Below are positions 12,421-23,657 of a stretch of DNA of 64,000 nt, piece after piece; the first letter of the stretch is position 1; each line of letters starts with the position of its first letter. A program made the translations under genes and the position numbers. Source of the stretch: Dicyema japonicum (lineage: Eukaryota; Dicyemida; Rhombozoa; Dicyemidae); the NCBI GenBank assembly GCA_011109175.1, contig RDEW01000025.1, positions 403,990 to 467,989 on the forward strand, in the 5' to 3' direction. The notes beneath the pieces were generated by a model. That model was not told where the DNA came from, did no database searches, and saw nothing but the letters and a program-made list of their open reading frames with translations.

Positions 12421-12804
12421 TAGTCTGTCAGGCTGGATTTAGATTTCCTTTTTGTTAGGATCCTGATTGACTTGATCCGCTACAATACTTTCTGAATTGG
12501 GGGATTCTCAAAAGAGCTTTTGATAGTCTTCTTAATCAATTCTCATTTTCGGCATCGATGTTCCTGTTGATCTATCTGTTCAGTTCTCGTATTTTTCTGA
12601 TGTTCTTTCTGTTGGCGATTTAATCCTCTTTAGCTTGAAGTTTAGAATCGGCCGGTAAATCAAGTGTGTTTAATTTTGATGATAAAACCATTTATTATTA
12701 ACTTTTTATGCTAATTTCATTATTCCATTGTGATACCTCATCGAGTTCTTTCTTCATGGAACACGAAAGTGTGGGTAAAATGATATTTTGAATATCAAAA
12801 TTAA

Positions 12805-13120
12805 GGCCGGGTGGCATAGTGGTTAGGTGTCGGGCTTAAGTGGCTTAGGCTACGTGTTCGAATCTCGCTGCTGTTCACCTGGTGGAAGGTTCCACGCATC
12901 TACGATGCAGAAAGGGGTTGACGAGTGACGGCGTCATCAGTGGATACTCACTGCGGAACTGGATTGTCTAGAAAAGACACTCACACAAGAAAAAGAAAAA
13001 AAGAAGTGAAGATCATTCCTTGGTTCTACGATTAGTTAACTGTTCTTTACTTAAATAAAGTGTGTGTCCTGCCTATGCGGAGCTATAAATAATATGGCTC
13101 TCGTGAAAAGGCTTATTATT
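12805..13120 (+). mobile_element. tRNA-derived SINE, full length (reference copy)
   Basis: The head is tRNA-like with an A box (TGGCATAGTGG) and a B box (GTTCGAATC), about 45 nt apart as needed for RNA polymerase III. The body contains GACGGCGTCATCAGTGG, CACTGCGGAACTGGATT and an A-rich patch. The 3' part reads GTGTGTCCTGCCTATGCGGA, AAAAGGCTTATTATTATT. The (TTA)n tail matches the tail of the LINE family at 14.85 and 61.6 kb, a likely source of its reverse transcriptase. Confidence 0.88.
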
Positions 13121-13124
13121 ATTA

Positions 13125-14110
13125 ATATTAAGGCTGATCTTCGAGTCATAATAAATCATGATTCTCAGATCTGGGTTCACTTAGTCTATATTTAACAGCT
13201 TCTATGAATGGTATGAGTATAAAGAATTTATATCTGTTATAATTAGAAGTTGTCTCACAGCGCATTATCCTCCCAATAAAGTAGATAACAAACGTTTAAA
13301 AAAATGGATTTCATCAATATCCCCAAGTTACACTTTCTGATATTCATTTGAGGAGGAAACATCAGTCCTACGTCAGTTGCCGGTAGTTTCTTGATCAAAG
13401 ACCACTCGGCCTAGTTGATAATTAGTCAAAAAGACCTACCTGTCTCAACTGTAACCAAATATAGGTTGGAATTTAAAGGATCATTAGCTTTCCCCCACTA
13501 TACTAGAAAGGTTTCCATAACAGCAAGGAATTGACGTCTTCAACCTTTTATGCTGTTTCTGGAATGACTTGTGTGACATTGGAAGGACTGTTTCTGTGAC
13601 ATATGGGAGACACTTAACTTATTTCTCGTTGTATCCGGGGTTAATAAAAATAATGTTAGCATCACATTGCCATTCGACTTTCCTAATACACAAGTGCATC
13701 TGAAGTTTACTTGACCTATCGTGGTGAGACAAAATGGTGAAAACGACAGAAGAGTAAAGTATTAATGAGTTAGTAACTACATACTATCAGCTACATATAT
13801 TTTTTCGACGGTAACTGTTGGCACTGGATAATCATAAAATGGACCAGTTTTCTTTGGTCTCTCAGCAACAAATCTACCTGAATCATCTTGATTAACTAAT
13901 AATGAAATAAATAATACTATGAGAATATTCTGTAAGGAAAATAAACATAAAAATTAAAGCCAGCATTAGCAAATCATACGCATATTCAATATATAAGCCG
14001 CATAAAAGGAATTTCATACACAAATCGGCAATTATTAATAATTTTGATTTTAATTTCTTAAAGTGTGCATGACAAGTTTGCACGTCAGAACAGTGATAGA
14101 CATCCACCGT
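13125..14110. repeat. Module A, second long copy
   Basis: It aligns with 5160-6100 and follows the full-length SINE directly. The minus frame 14107-13892 includes LCMKFLLCGLYIEYAYDLLM and LALIFMFIFLTEYS, the best-preserved version of the recurring peptide. Confidence 0.75.
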
Positions 14111-14844
14111 GCTTCCATTTGAAAAAACTGTTCATCGAGACATGTGTAGTTTATTTTTCTATAGGTCTCCTAGCAAATTAAACTTCACCGACAGACATAT
14201 CTAAGACATTCAATGCTCCACATATTGAAATGACAGCCAATTGAGAAAACTGAAAAATATAGAGATCGCTTCGACTCTGTCCATAGCATTCCAAACCTCT
14301 GGAAGGATTGAAAAAAGTAAAGGAGTCGTCAGCGAAATCGGGATTCCAATTGGAGTCAACTTGAATTCTAAAGCGAACTAGAAGTTGTCTCACAGCGCAT
14401 TGAAATGACCATCGTTTGCTGTAATTCCCACTGTCTCATGATAACTGGAACACTTTGTTATAACGTCCTCGACCTGCTCCCAAATACAGATTATGCACGA
14501 AAGATATTTACTTATTACGTCTTTTTCTCCATCCCCCAAAGTTGTGGGAAGATTAGAAGATAAACGGTCCGCTCTGAGACAGAAAAGGATAGTTAGCATC
14601 TATCAAATCATAATATTCCATTAAAAAGCTGTAAAAATTCATAAACCGAATTGATTGTCGTCCAATTTAAGTAAAGAATTAGAAACATTTGCAATTTATC
14701 TTTCCAATTTAACTGTACTTTCAAATCAGGATTATGTGAAAGTCTGACCTCTGTGATGAAGATTCACAGAGAGTGATTCAATAAGTACCGTTATCCCCCA
14801 AAGTTGATTTCCTTTAAAATTTTATATAATAATAACACCAGAGA

Positions 14845-15261
14845 CCACGGTTACACAAACTAACTAATCACGTGATCCCAGCACGATATAGCAGTGACCT
14901 CAAATTGGCCCGATGCACCTCCCTCACCCCACACAAGCACAAACAGTCATAACAAAAACTAATCCAAGAAAGGAACCAAAGGGAGGTCATCTTCTTGTGC
15001 TGACCAAATCCATCTTCCAATACTTCATTACAGGCTTCCGCTTCCGAAGAGACGTGGAGAAGTCGTCCGCCTTCTTCCATTTTTTGTCCCACGTCCTACC
15101 GTCGCGGACATCACTTCATTCATTAGCGGAATAGTTTTTATAATGCAATATTCATCAGAGGGTTTGGTCAGGGAGAAAGGTAGGAAGATTCCTTTTAACA
15201 ACTGTGTCGTGCCAGAAGGACTCGTCGCCTCATGGGTGGGATCTGTTTGACAAGAACACAA
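14845..15261 (-). mobile_element. LINE 3' end (family with GGGATCAC/TTA-tail terminus)
   Basis: The frame includes LKGIFLPFSLTKPSDEYC, MKTIPL-like and NEVMSATVGRGTK, then NLRSLLYRAGIT just before the terminal motif GTGATTAGTTAGTTTGTG, GTGGTCTCTGGTGTTATTAT and an AT-rich tail near 14825. Near-identical segments lie at 7440-7970 and 61185-61720. It ends 125 bp upstream of the DDX20 start codon. Confidence 0.7.
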
Positions 15262-15386
15262 GCACTTATCGACCGAATGACTGGTTCTTTGTAGTCAAAA
15301 CGAATAAATTTATAGAAGTGTCAATTATTTATAAAATATTAAATTCTAAATTTATTTAATTAAACTTAATATAATTTTAAACATGG

Positions 15387-17703
15387 ATGGAAGGTGATAG
15401 TTTTGTAAATTTTAGAGAGAATGCCGTTAAACGTACACGTGACGTTTATTGTGAAGAGGGGACTGACTTTGAGGCCTTATGCGTGGCCGATCATATCATC
15501 AAGGGTCTCGTGGCTCATAACATCACATCGCCATCTCCAATTCAATACAAGGCTATTCCCTTAGGCAGGTGTGGTTTAGGTAAGTCTAACCTAGCATTTT
15601 AGATCTCGTCGTTCAGGCCAAGTCAGGGACTGGCAAAACGGTAGTCTACACGTGCCTTTCTCTAGAGGCCGTAAAATCTACTCTAAAGGATCCTCAAGTA
15701 CCAACAGTCTAACTCTAGGTCCTAGTTTTAACTCCGACGAGAGAAATCGCAATTCAAGTGACTAAAGTTATCCAGGACATTGGTTGTCATGGAACCACGA
15801 TACCTAATGTCTGTCATTTTATCGGCGGAGTGCCACTTTCTACTGACAAAAAGGCGCTTAAATGCTGTCAGATTGCTGTGGGGACGCCTGGTTGGTTGAG
15901 TTGCTTACCTCTAGGGAGGATCAAGCAGCTTATAGAGATGAAGGCATTAAAGACTAACAAAATTCGAATGTTTATACTAGATGAGGCCGACAAGTTAATA
16001 GAGGAGAACCTAAGAGCCCAGATCAAGTAATTTTAAGGCAAATTCATGCTTTAGTTTCATTTATTGGGCTTTGCCTGAAAATAATAAACAGATTTTGGCC
16101 TTATCGGCGACTTATCCTGAATCACTGGCTAAGCTGATCTCGATTTACATGAAGACTCCTACCTTTGTTAGATTGGATAGCGAATCCCCCTCCTTACTAG
16201 GTTTTAATGAGTTTAGTATAATCTAGGAATAAAACATTATTACTCCCACATCGGCGAAAAATTTATTAAAACGAACGATTTTTCCCGCCTACATTTTATT
16301 CTTCAGAGGTTAGCCTTCAAACAGGGAATAATATTCTGCAATAACTTGAAACTGTAGCCATTTTTCAACAATTTCAGAGCGGAGTCCATCCATAACTACC
16401 TAACTAGCCAGACCACGTGGCCAACTGCTATCATATCCGGTGGAATGGATCAGAAAAAGCGCTCTAAGGCTTTCTCGGAGCTAACCAGTCAAAAATGCAG
16501 TCTCTTGGTTTCGACAGACGTGGTTCCTATAAAATCTTCATTTTGTCAGGCAGCACGCGGAATCGACTCATCCGGGGTCAATTTAGTAGTGAATTTGGAT
16601 ATCCCCCAGGATCCGGCCACATATCTGCATAGAGTGGGCCGAGCGGGGCGATTTGGTTAGTTTTCTACCACGTCACTTTTAAGGGACCAACGGAGTTGCT
16701 CTCAACCTTCTGACTGAGTCCAGTGAGATTTACCGCCTTTTCCATTTCGGTGCTGACTTCTCTTTCGATTTACAACCTCTTCCTGGTAATTAACTGGTTT
16801 ATCAGCTTAGAGGGCGATTCTCTGAGTGACCTGTTGTCTACTTCTAATTCGAGTCCTAAACGAAGAGAGAAGTCTAAAGAAGTCGAGGAGAAGGAAATTG
16901 TCCCTTTCTTGTTGGGGGCAGTACGGCCACCAATGGAAGGAAACTCGAGATTGTCCATTTCGATGTCTTCAGACCAGGGAATGGTTGAATCTCTTCTGAA
17001 GCTGTGTGAATGTGTGGTGACTGAGTACTTGGCCACGTGTCCGAGCAGTCTGAGCGTTGCCATGAACTCCAATCTCCTCGATAAGGAGGTTCAGTGCGAT
17101 GGCTGTCTCAAGGAGACAGAGGGACCGAGTAGGGATTCCTTTGTGGAAACCTGCGAGGGGGTAATGAATCGATGGACTGAAACGATATCTCCACATGAGG
17201 ATGACGATTCTAGTAATCTGGAAATGGGAAATAACATGGGAATTTGTTCCAACGAAAAGTGTTTGTTTGTCTCTGCTAGTGGTGGAATAGAGACACATAT
17301 TTCTTCCAATATTAGCTACAGTGATGCGGGGCCTATGGCTTGTGAGAGCAAAATAAATGAGGGCTATTGTGTACCACTAGAACGTTTTGTGGATTGTAAG
17401 GATGATTTTATATTGGTAGGTGAAGCAAATGAGGCTGTTAGTGAGGCAACAAATCACAGTGGAAAGATTATTGACGGATTTGGAGATGTTCATTTTAGTA
17501 GACCGAATACTAATATGGAAAATTCTGAATACTTCCGTTTTAGAAATTTTGATGATTTGGGAAATTATTCGAAACATTTTGGCGGGAATTTATTTACAAA
17601 ATTAGGTTCTCCAACTTCACTTAATGTTAAATATCCAAATATTTTTTCTCAATGGGGAGATTATGCCGACTATTTAGTAAATGCTTATCGTAATCGAAAT
17701 TGA
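15387..17703 (+). CDS. DDX20: DEAD-box RNA helicase DDX20 / Gemin3, 10 exons
   Basis: Gemin3 is the ATP-dependent RNA helicase of the SMN complex, which loads Sm cores onto snRNAs. Removing nine GT-AG introns (15580-15602, 15698-15718, 15891-15914, 16027-16054, 16201-16226, 16354-16377, 16523-16549, 16656-16683, 16786-16810; 21-28 nt) gives an uninterrupted 2091-nt frame, 696 aa. All helicase motifs are present and in order: [13 protein letters not shown] (about residue 70), [23 protein letters not shown] (about 175), SAT, IIFCNN, ARGID and [10 protein letters not shown] (about 357). The string [18 protein letters not shown] and the segment around DEADKLIEE are DDX20-like rather than eIF4A-like. 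The C-terminal 300 residues are one long exon, acidic and Ser-rich, and not conserved. The human protein is 824 aa. An ATG at 15383 is out of frame; 15387 is the first in-frame one. The stop is TGA. The gene looks intact. Confidence 0.93.
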
Positions 17704-17877
17704 TGTAATTTATATATTTTTTTAATTATATTTATTTAATTAGAATTAAATTTGTTTGCAAAATTTTGAACTTTAATTTCGTCAAGTCTGGGATAATAAA
17801 TAATTTTGATTTAATTATGAGATTATCGTTAATTAAAAATATAATAAAATATTAAATTTATTTAAATTATTTGCTTC

Positions 17878-18458
17878 ATGGTGGTACATTTTATTAATTA
17901 AATAGACCTCCCTAACAGAGAATTTTGTGGCAGGTAGGCCAATTTAGTACCAATCTAAACAAAGAGTGCAGAGAGATCTTTGATGTATACGACGACCGTG
18001 GTGACGAGACCATCCCTGTGAAAAACGTCGGTGACGTTATTAGATGCCTTGGAATTTACGTCACTCAAGCGGACATTAAGAAATGTACCGCCAACTTTGA
18101 TCATCATGGTAACGGTTGGTCTTACTTCCAGACTCACGTGTCTCATTTGATGAGTTTCTACCCATTGTGCAGACTGCCAGCAAGAACAAGGACACTTTCA
18201 CTGTGCAAGACTACTTGGAGATGTTCAAGATCTTCGATAAGGACAGCTCTGGGGAACTCTACATGGGGGACTGTAGGCGACTGTTCACTTCGATGGGTGG
18301 GATTAACACGTGACTTTTAGGAGAGCAACTTAATGATGATGAGTTTCAGCAGATTGTGAAGCAGTTTACTTCGATGGGTCGTGTGAACTATGTGCGTATG
18401 TATGTGGTTTTTTAGTGTAGAACTGGTCAATGAGATTATTGGTAACCACAGAGATTGA
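17878..18458 (+). CDS. Essential myosin light chain (EF-hand), ends uncertain
   Basis: This calmodulin-family protein binds the myosin heavy-chain neck. The core reads KECREIFDVYDDRGDETI, then, across an intron at 18109-18131 (23 nt), FDHHDSRVSFDEFLPIVQTA, then YLEMFKIFDKDSSGELYMGD, and across an intron at 18297-18320 (24 nt), SMGEQLNDDEFQQIV. This matches essential light chains (FDKxxxG, LGExxxxxE, NYxxxV), about 150 aa. The 5' end is ambiguous: ATG 17878 joined at 17919 (intron 35-38 nt) gives an open frame, and a further 21-nt intron at 17927-17947 is possible. The 3' end is also ambiguous: after VNY, the expected last helix (ELVNEIIG) is reached only by a 22-nt GC-AG intron (18394-18415) or a 16-nt GT-AG intron; without splicing the frame stops at 18413. 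It lies 175 bp after DDX20 on the same strand. About 45 nt of its 5' region recurs inside a SINE at 41946. Confidence 0.8.
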
Positions 18459-18504
18459 TAAATTAAATTTGACTTACTTGGTTTAATTAATTTTTAATGT
18501 TGGA

Positions 18505-18870
18505 TGGGATCTTTACTGTTTATTTCTGGGAAAGTGGTAGACATCGCTTGGACGCCACCTGTGTAGACACCCTCTCCCTCAAACCTTGAAATGACTGCAG
18601 ATAACCCAGGCTCTGCTTCGGAAAAGGCTGAGATGCTAAAAAAGAAATATAAATATCTTGGTGGACAGTTCATCCCTGTACGGGTCTCGGTGGAAACATC
18701 AGGACTCATAGGATTAGCTCACTAATTCTTGAGTTGTCTAGGGAATTGGATTTCTACATGACAGGAGATCCCCGTGAGCACTGCTGGTTATTTGATCGAT
18801 CCTTGCTCGCCATTTAGAAGAAACATCCAAGCAGTCAGGCGGCCGCTGTATGATCCTCAGTTAACTGTTT
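18505..18870 (+). mobile_element. Endonuclease-type LINE 3' fragment
   Basis: Decayed frames give VDIAWTPPV, KKKYKYLGGQFIPVRVSVET, SGLIG and TGDPREHCWLFDRSLLAI, matching the C-terminal landmarks (VAIETSGNIG; TGDLRETRWLKERLSLAV) of the element at 28.2-30.6 kb. It starts right after the myosin light chain gene. Confidence 0.72.
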
Positions 18871-20270
18871 ATTTTAATAAATTTGTTAAAATATGTTAAA
18901 AAGAGCACTTAATTTAGGAAGCTCACGTGAAAATGCTGCTTCCTCTCGAAGCCATCCAGTCTCAGACATGTTTAAAAAAATTGCTTACGTTATGGCTATG
19001 TTGAATTAGTCGCAATCAATTTTGAATCATTAATAGCATTATTAGATTATTTCCTATCAATATTAAACGTGTCATAACTATTAATGATTATTAGGGCGGA
19101 AATATAGGATAATCATTTAGGACATTTTAAAAATAGTACAATTAGGACATATTAAGAAAAAATTAGGACAATTGAATTTTTTTTATTTTTAAATTATTTT
19201 TTGTTTTTTTTAAAAAATATCGAAAACACGTAATCTGAGCTTAAATCTAAATCATTTTAGGACAATTTATATGGAAATAATAAAAACTATCTATCGTTAG
19301 AGAAATTATAATTTAAATATTTTTCAATATTATTTTCATTATAATTATCTTTATAAATCTGTTTTTTTAAACGGGAGATTGTTCTATTGCAGTGGACATT
19401 TTAGCAGGTCGTAATATGTCATTGGGTTTATCGATTTGTTAGTCATTTCAACAACATCCATTAAATCTTTCTTCTCATACCTTTCAATTCAATAATTTTT
19501 AATATCCCCTTTTACAGAGTAGAAATGATCTTTTCAAAATCTGCATAACTATCTTTGATTGAATACCGTGAGTATTGCAATTTTTCCAAATTAGATTTGA
19601 GCATTATATTTCGTAATTTCAGAGTTCATGAAACAAATTTTCATTCATATTCGATTTCTTCACATTCGCAACAATAATTTCATTTTCAAAATTGTTCGCT
19701 ATGTCTTTTATTGCAACTAGAATTTCACAATAATAAAATGCCGCTTCTAAAACACTCCCCGATCCTGTGATAATTTATTGGGGGTAGTTTAAACTCATCA
19801 AACATAGCTTTCACTTTTTGATTTCGAAATAAGAATTTTCTAAGAATGGCTGATTTGTTTTCCATCTTGTCATCCGAAGGCATGCTGATACTTTAGTGTG
19901 TTCGAAAATGTAGGACATTGTGTTAAAATTAAATTCCCAGTGCATTTAATTAATGCATGCTACCCAATGCCCATACGGAGAGTCTTTCCCCCAAGTTTAA
20001 AAATAAAAAATTAAAAAATATTAAATAATTTTAATAAAAATGAATGGCACGTAATATAATCTTGTCTCTTATCACCTCTTCTCTTTCACGTTCTGCAAAC
20101 TCTCTTGAGAAAGGAATGATATAGTTTGCGATCAGTGTTGGGGACACTGGAGGAACACCGAGGATACATTGCTTCATCATGGGGGATATTAGGATCATAT
20201 AATTAGTCGAATAACTTCCTTTTTTTCTATTCTTATAAATCATGCATCAAGTCCATTCCTCGTTTTTTGT
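18870..20270. other. AT-rich interval without a supported gene
   Basis: Very AT-rich, with oligo-A/T runs at 19170-19220. Minus-strand reading between 19970 and 19480 gives short decayed coding-like stretches (SYIFEHTKVSACLRMTRWKT; LPPINYHRIGECF) that may be part of the transposase remnant upstream of them, but no domain is identifiable. Confidence 0.4.
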
Positions 20271-20690
20271 AAGTAATACTACTTTACTGAAGCCACATTC
20301 GATAAAATAGGTTGATGGAAAAGCAATAAAAAATTGAGCTCTCATCCAGGATATTTGTAAAAATTTCTTTGGTGGTTGTCTAATGCTTGAATTGCCAGAT
20401 GGTCAGATTGCAAATCTATTATGCCTTCTTGTATCTCGATCTCAACTTTGGAAGGTTTTACATTGAAAGATCAATAATCCATGGCTGATAACGAAGAGAT
20501 CAATATATCGTGTTTGAAAATATTCTTGAAGATGAGATATGTAACTTGTAATCCTCTTCCTAAGAGTATTTTGTATTTTCGATAAATTTTGAAATTGTGA
20601 TCATTCGTTACGTTCAATATTAATGCAACAAAGTTCAAGTTTGTTTGAAATGACTTAAAGCCTCTTTGCAATAGGATCGATATTTTTTTG
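20270..20690 (-). pseudogene. hAT transposase C-terminal remnant
   Basis: The minus frame contains VEIEIQEGIIDLQSDHLAIQ followed by FYKYPG and a hydrophobic stretch. This pattern (Q-x-E-I-x-D-L-Q-x-D, then FY and P) is the C-terminal part of GTF2IRD2/ZBED-type hAT transposases. The 66-codon frame above it (20671-20471) may continue the domain. Stops are present. Confidence 0.5.
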
Positions 20691-21304
20691 TAAAATCTTG
20701 TAAGTTTGTTTAATTTCTCGAATAAATCAGTCGAATAAAATATATCGGCCTCATGCTTTCATTTGTTAATGTACGATGGCATATTAAGCAAAATGACGTA
20801 TCTCGATTATTGGTGAAGCAACAAATCCAATATTCTTGAGAATACTGGCGATGCTTTTTCGGTAAAATTACTCATATCAACTTTTTTCCAAAATAATTAA
20901 TCATAATGGCTCTTCTTGGGCATGGGTGAGTTAAATGATAAAAAATGTCCAATCTAACTAAATGATCCCAGACTGATGGAGGAGGTTGGAACCGGCGGGA
21001 TGAGCACCTTGAACTACGCTTTTAAGGTTAGATAAATAAGTAATAATCTTGTCTCTTATTGGTCAATTTTAACTTTGTAGTTCAAGATTCCACTAAACCC
21101 CAGCTTCGCTCATTTTTAGCCTGAGACCATTGGGAAGCGTGTCCCCAAAACAGGTCGTTACAAGGATCCCACATTTTCACGGCTAGTCTCGAAGTTCCAT
21201 AGAAAGCAAAGGGATCTCGTACTTTACTTGCATTCTGCGATAGGGACTAATTTTAAAATAAATAGATTTTTGTTCAGTTTACCCTTTTTATAACCACGAG
21301 ATTA

Positions 21305-21706
21305 CTGTAGATAAATTTGGAGTGTATGCTATGGGGGATACATTTTAAGCAAATTTCCACCCGATATAGTGAAGTTTTGGTAGATGCTTTAAAATTATAA
21401 ATTTGGCTAAAAGAACTCTTCAGTCTCGTCTATTCAGATATTGTGCAATTAGATGGGGAAAAATCATACTTTCCATACAAAAGTAAGATGGCTGTCACGT
21501 GGGGTGGTTTACACGATCTGTTGAGACAAAGAATGACCCCCAACGTCACATTGTTAGAAGAGGATAAGCGAAGACTTCAAATATATAAACACCGCTACAA
21601 AAGGTTTTTGAATGCCACGGAGGACTACCTTATTCTGGAAGATCCACGTTTGTATCTTCAACCGAGGACAACCCTACCCTCCGCCCTTGATGAAGAAAGA
21701 CCTTAA
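21305..21706 (+). CDS. Unidentified ORF, possibly an exon of a host gene
   Basis: A plus frame from 21401 to TAA 21704 codes for IWLKELFSLVYSDIVQLDGE, AVTWGGLHDLLRQRM and RLQIYKHRYKRFLNATEDY, a charged, non-repetitive protein unlike the LINE debris. Upstream in the same frame, past one TAA (21398-21400), runs HFKQISTRYSEVLVDALKL. A 19-nt GT-AG candidate at about 21649 would instead lead into KKDLKEIGDTSSNSTM and a stop near 21786. I do not recognise the protein. Confidence 0.4.
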
Positions 21707-22419
21707 GGAAATCGGAGACACCTCAAGCAACTCTACTATGCCTAACTCATCTAGTCAATTTCATTTTCACGATTCCTGTGCATGAATAACACAAACTAAC
21801 AATTTTGTAGCCATCTTAGGCTTCCCGGAGCTGCCTTCAGTTGAACCTTCCGTATTCGTAATCCTTGTCATTCTATTCGTTTTGTCTGTCGAATCCGTCT
21901 TCTGAGTGATCATTTATGTCATTTTCTTACCTTAAAACGTTGGTAGTCGATTAAACTTGTCATTTCTCCACCCACAGTTATACCAGAATGATACCCACAT
22001 TTTTCACCTTCTTTAAGATACAAAGTTAGCACAAATCTGAGAGTCTCTTACTGCGGATTTGTACTAAATGACTAAATGGTCAACTAAAATTATGACAAAA
22101 CTCATGGCTTGGGAAGAGCTGAATCTGACGAATTTAATTTGAGAAATTTGATACAAATTTTTCAAAAGAATGTTGTGGAAATCCACAATTAATTTAATTT
22201 ATTAACCCCGGATACACCGAGAAAGAAGTTAAAGTAAACAACTGATTAAGTGTATCCAGTTTACACTTCTTAGAAATCAGAGTCCATACGGAATCAGCAT
22301 AAATGGAAAAAAGACGTACATTACTTTCAGTTGTGGAAACCCATCCATTGGAGGGGAGAGCAAATGATCCTTTTTCGTGCCGGCCTGGCACAGAGAGCCA
22401 CCTAGACGGATATTATATT

Positions 22420-22490
22420 ATTATTAAGGCACTTTCACGAAAGCCATAATGATTATAGCCCCGCATGTGCAACACTCAAAAAACAATATT
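22420..22490 (-). mobile_element. SINE 3' end fragment
   Basis: Short match: (TTA)n, then GGCACTTTCACGAAAGCCAT and GCCCCGCATGTGCA. It is the terminal part of the family only. Confidence 0.5.
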
Positions 22491-23015
22491 TATAGTTAGT
22501 CTTTTCCATCTTCCTCTGTCGAATGCGAGTGATCTCAATTCGTCCAGGTATTATAGTGAAAGTGAAATATTATTTATGGGTTTAATTTAATAATTATTAT
22601 TTCATTTAAATTTTTTTTTAAATTTAAGTTTATTCCACGTGATAAATTTATTTTTTTGTCTTGAGTTCGATTCCCCTCACTATCTACTTGGCCGAAGGTT
22701 TCTCCTCCGTTTATACTTTTCTTACCGTCTATTATAGCAGCTCCTAGTACATGGTGGCTTGAAAAAGGCCATTTGCTCTCCCCCATTGCATTAAAGCGTC
22801 CTCACAGCTATTTTCTTCCATTTCCTTTATTCTTAATGGACTTGCATAATATGAAAATCATCCAAGGTCTCTTGTATTAGGTAGTAAATACTATGACTTT
22901 AGAGGGTCTTTATGTATTTAAGAGCAGGCTTACCATTGTATTATTGTAGAAATCCGAGATATTTATTTTTTTTTTTTTTTTTACCCCAAGATCACCGGAT
23001 TAGAAAAGTGAACTA

Positions 23016-23657
23016 CTAACTAAGTGATCCCGGTTTTCCGGGTTCTGGCTCTCGTTCGGGTCCTCGAAGATCCAACAGAATTGGTAGAAACGGGGACGGT
23101 CTCATTCTCCATAGATTTCCCGCATTTTCTAGATAGTCAGATATAGAGAGTGAAAGCGGACAGCCGGTTTTTATTGCCCACTGTAGAAATGACTTCACTC
23201 TCCACCTTAGGTGTTCTTTAACATTCAATACGTTATCCACAGTTTTCTTATTTATTATTTTCAAGGCAGCAAGTTGTGCGGCTTCTAATTTTTGAGACGA
23301 CGATTCAGAAATCATCGAGCTCCAGGAGGGACATGCATATTCGATTACTGGCAGTATGTATTGTCTGTAAATTTTCTGTAGTAAGAAGGTGTTGTGCCCG
23401 ATTGGTGATCGGGACAAAATTTTCAATATGTTGGTCCTCCTCCTGACTTTGGTAATAACGTCATTGACATGTTGGCCGAATGTCAGGAGAGTATCCAACT
23501 TTAATCCTAGTATTGTTGGAGACTTATTCATAGGAATTTCATATCCAAACAATTTGATTTTGGGAGAGTATAATGATCTTCTATATGTAGAGAAAATTGT
23601 TATAAACGACTTTCCTGTAGAAACTTCCAGTCGATTTGATGTGAGCCAATGTTCCAC
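23016..23657 (-). pseudogene. LINE ORF2 C-terminal region
   Basis: A 213-codon frame contains the thumb-region strings MEHWLTSNRLEVSTGKS and ILGLKLDTLLTFGQHV, and the connection typical of Jockey/CR1-type elements (RQYILPVIEYACPSWSS). The frame stops at the motif GGGATCACTTAGTTAGTAG, after which comes the short 3' UTR and poly(A). It overlaps the preceding RT block in another frame, so one indel separates them. Confidence 0.85.

Noticed and set aside
12810-12885. A tRNA gene
   Set aside because: A and B boxes are present, but the same head precedes a fixed non-tRNA body and tail at several sites, and the arms do not form a clean cloverleaf. It is the head of a SINE.
15383-15385. ATG at 15383 as the DDX20 start
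   Set aside because: It is in another frame and meets a stop (TAG) within six codons; 15387 opens the helicase frame.
15387-15602. DDX20 as a broken pseudogene, since unspliced sequence has stops and frame changes
   Set aside because: Every interruption coincides with a GT-AG segment of 21-28 nt, and removing them gives all motifs in one frame. Random decay would not do this nine times.
16770-17309. Minus-strand ORFs of about 70-109 codons opposite DDX20
   Set aside because: They are antisense shadows of the long last exon of a gene with clear homology.
22967-22985. A promoter or terminator T run
   Set aside because: It is the complement of the poly(A) tail of the minus-strand LINE.
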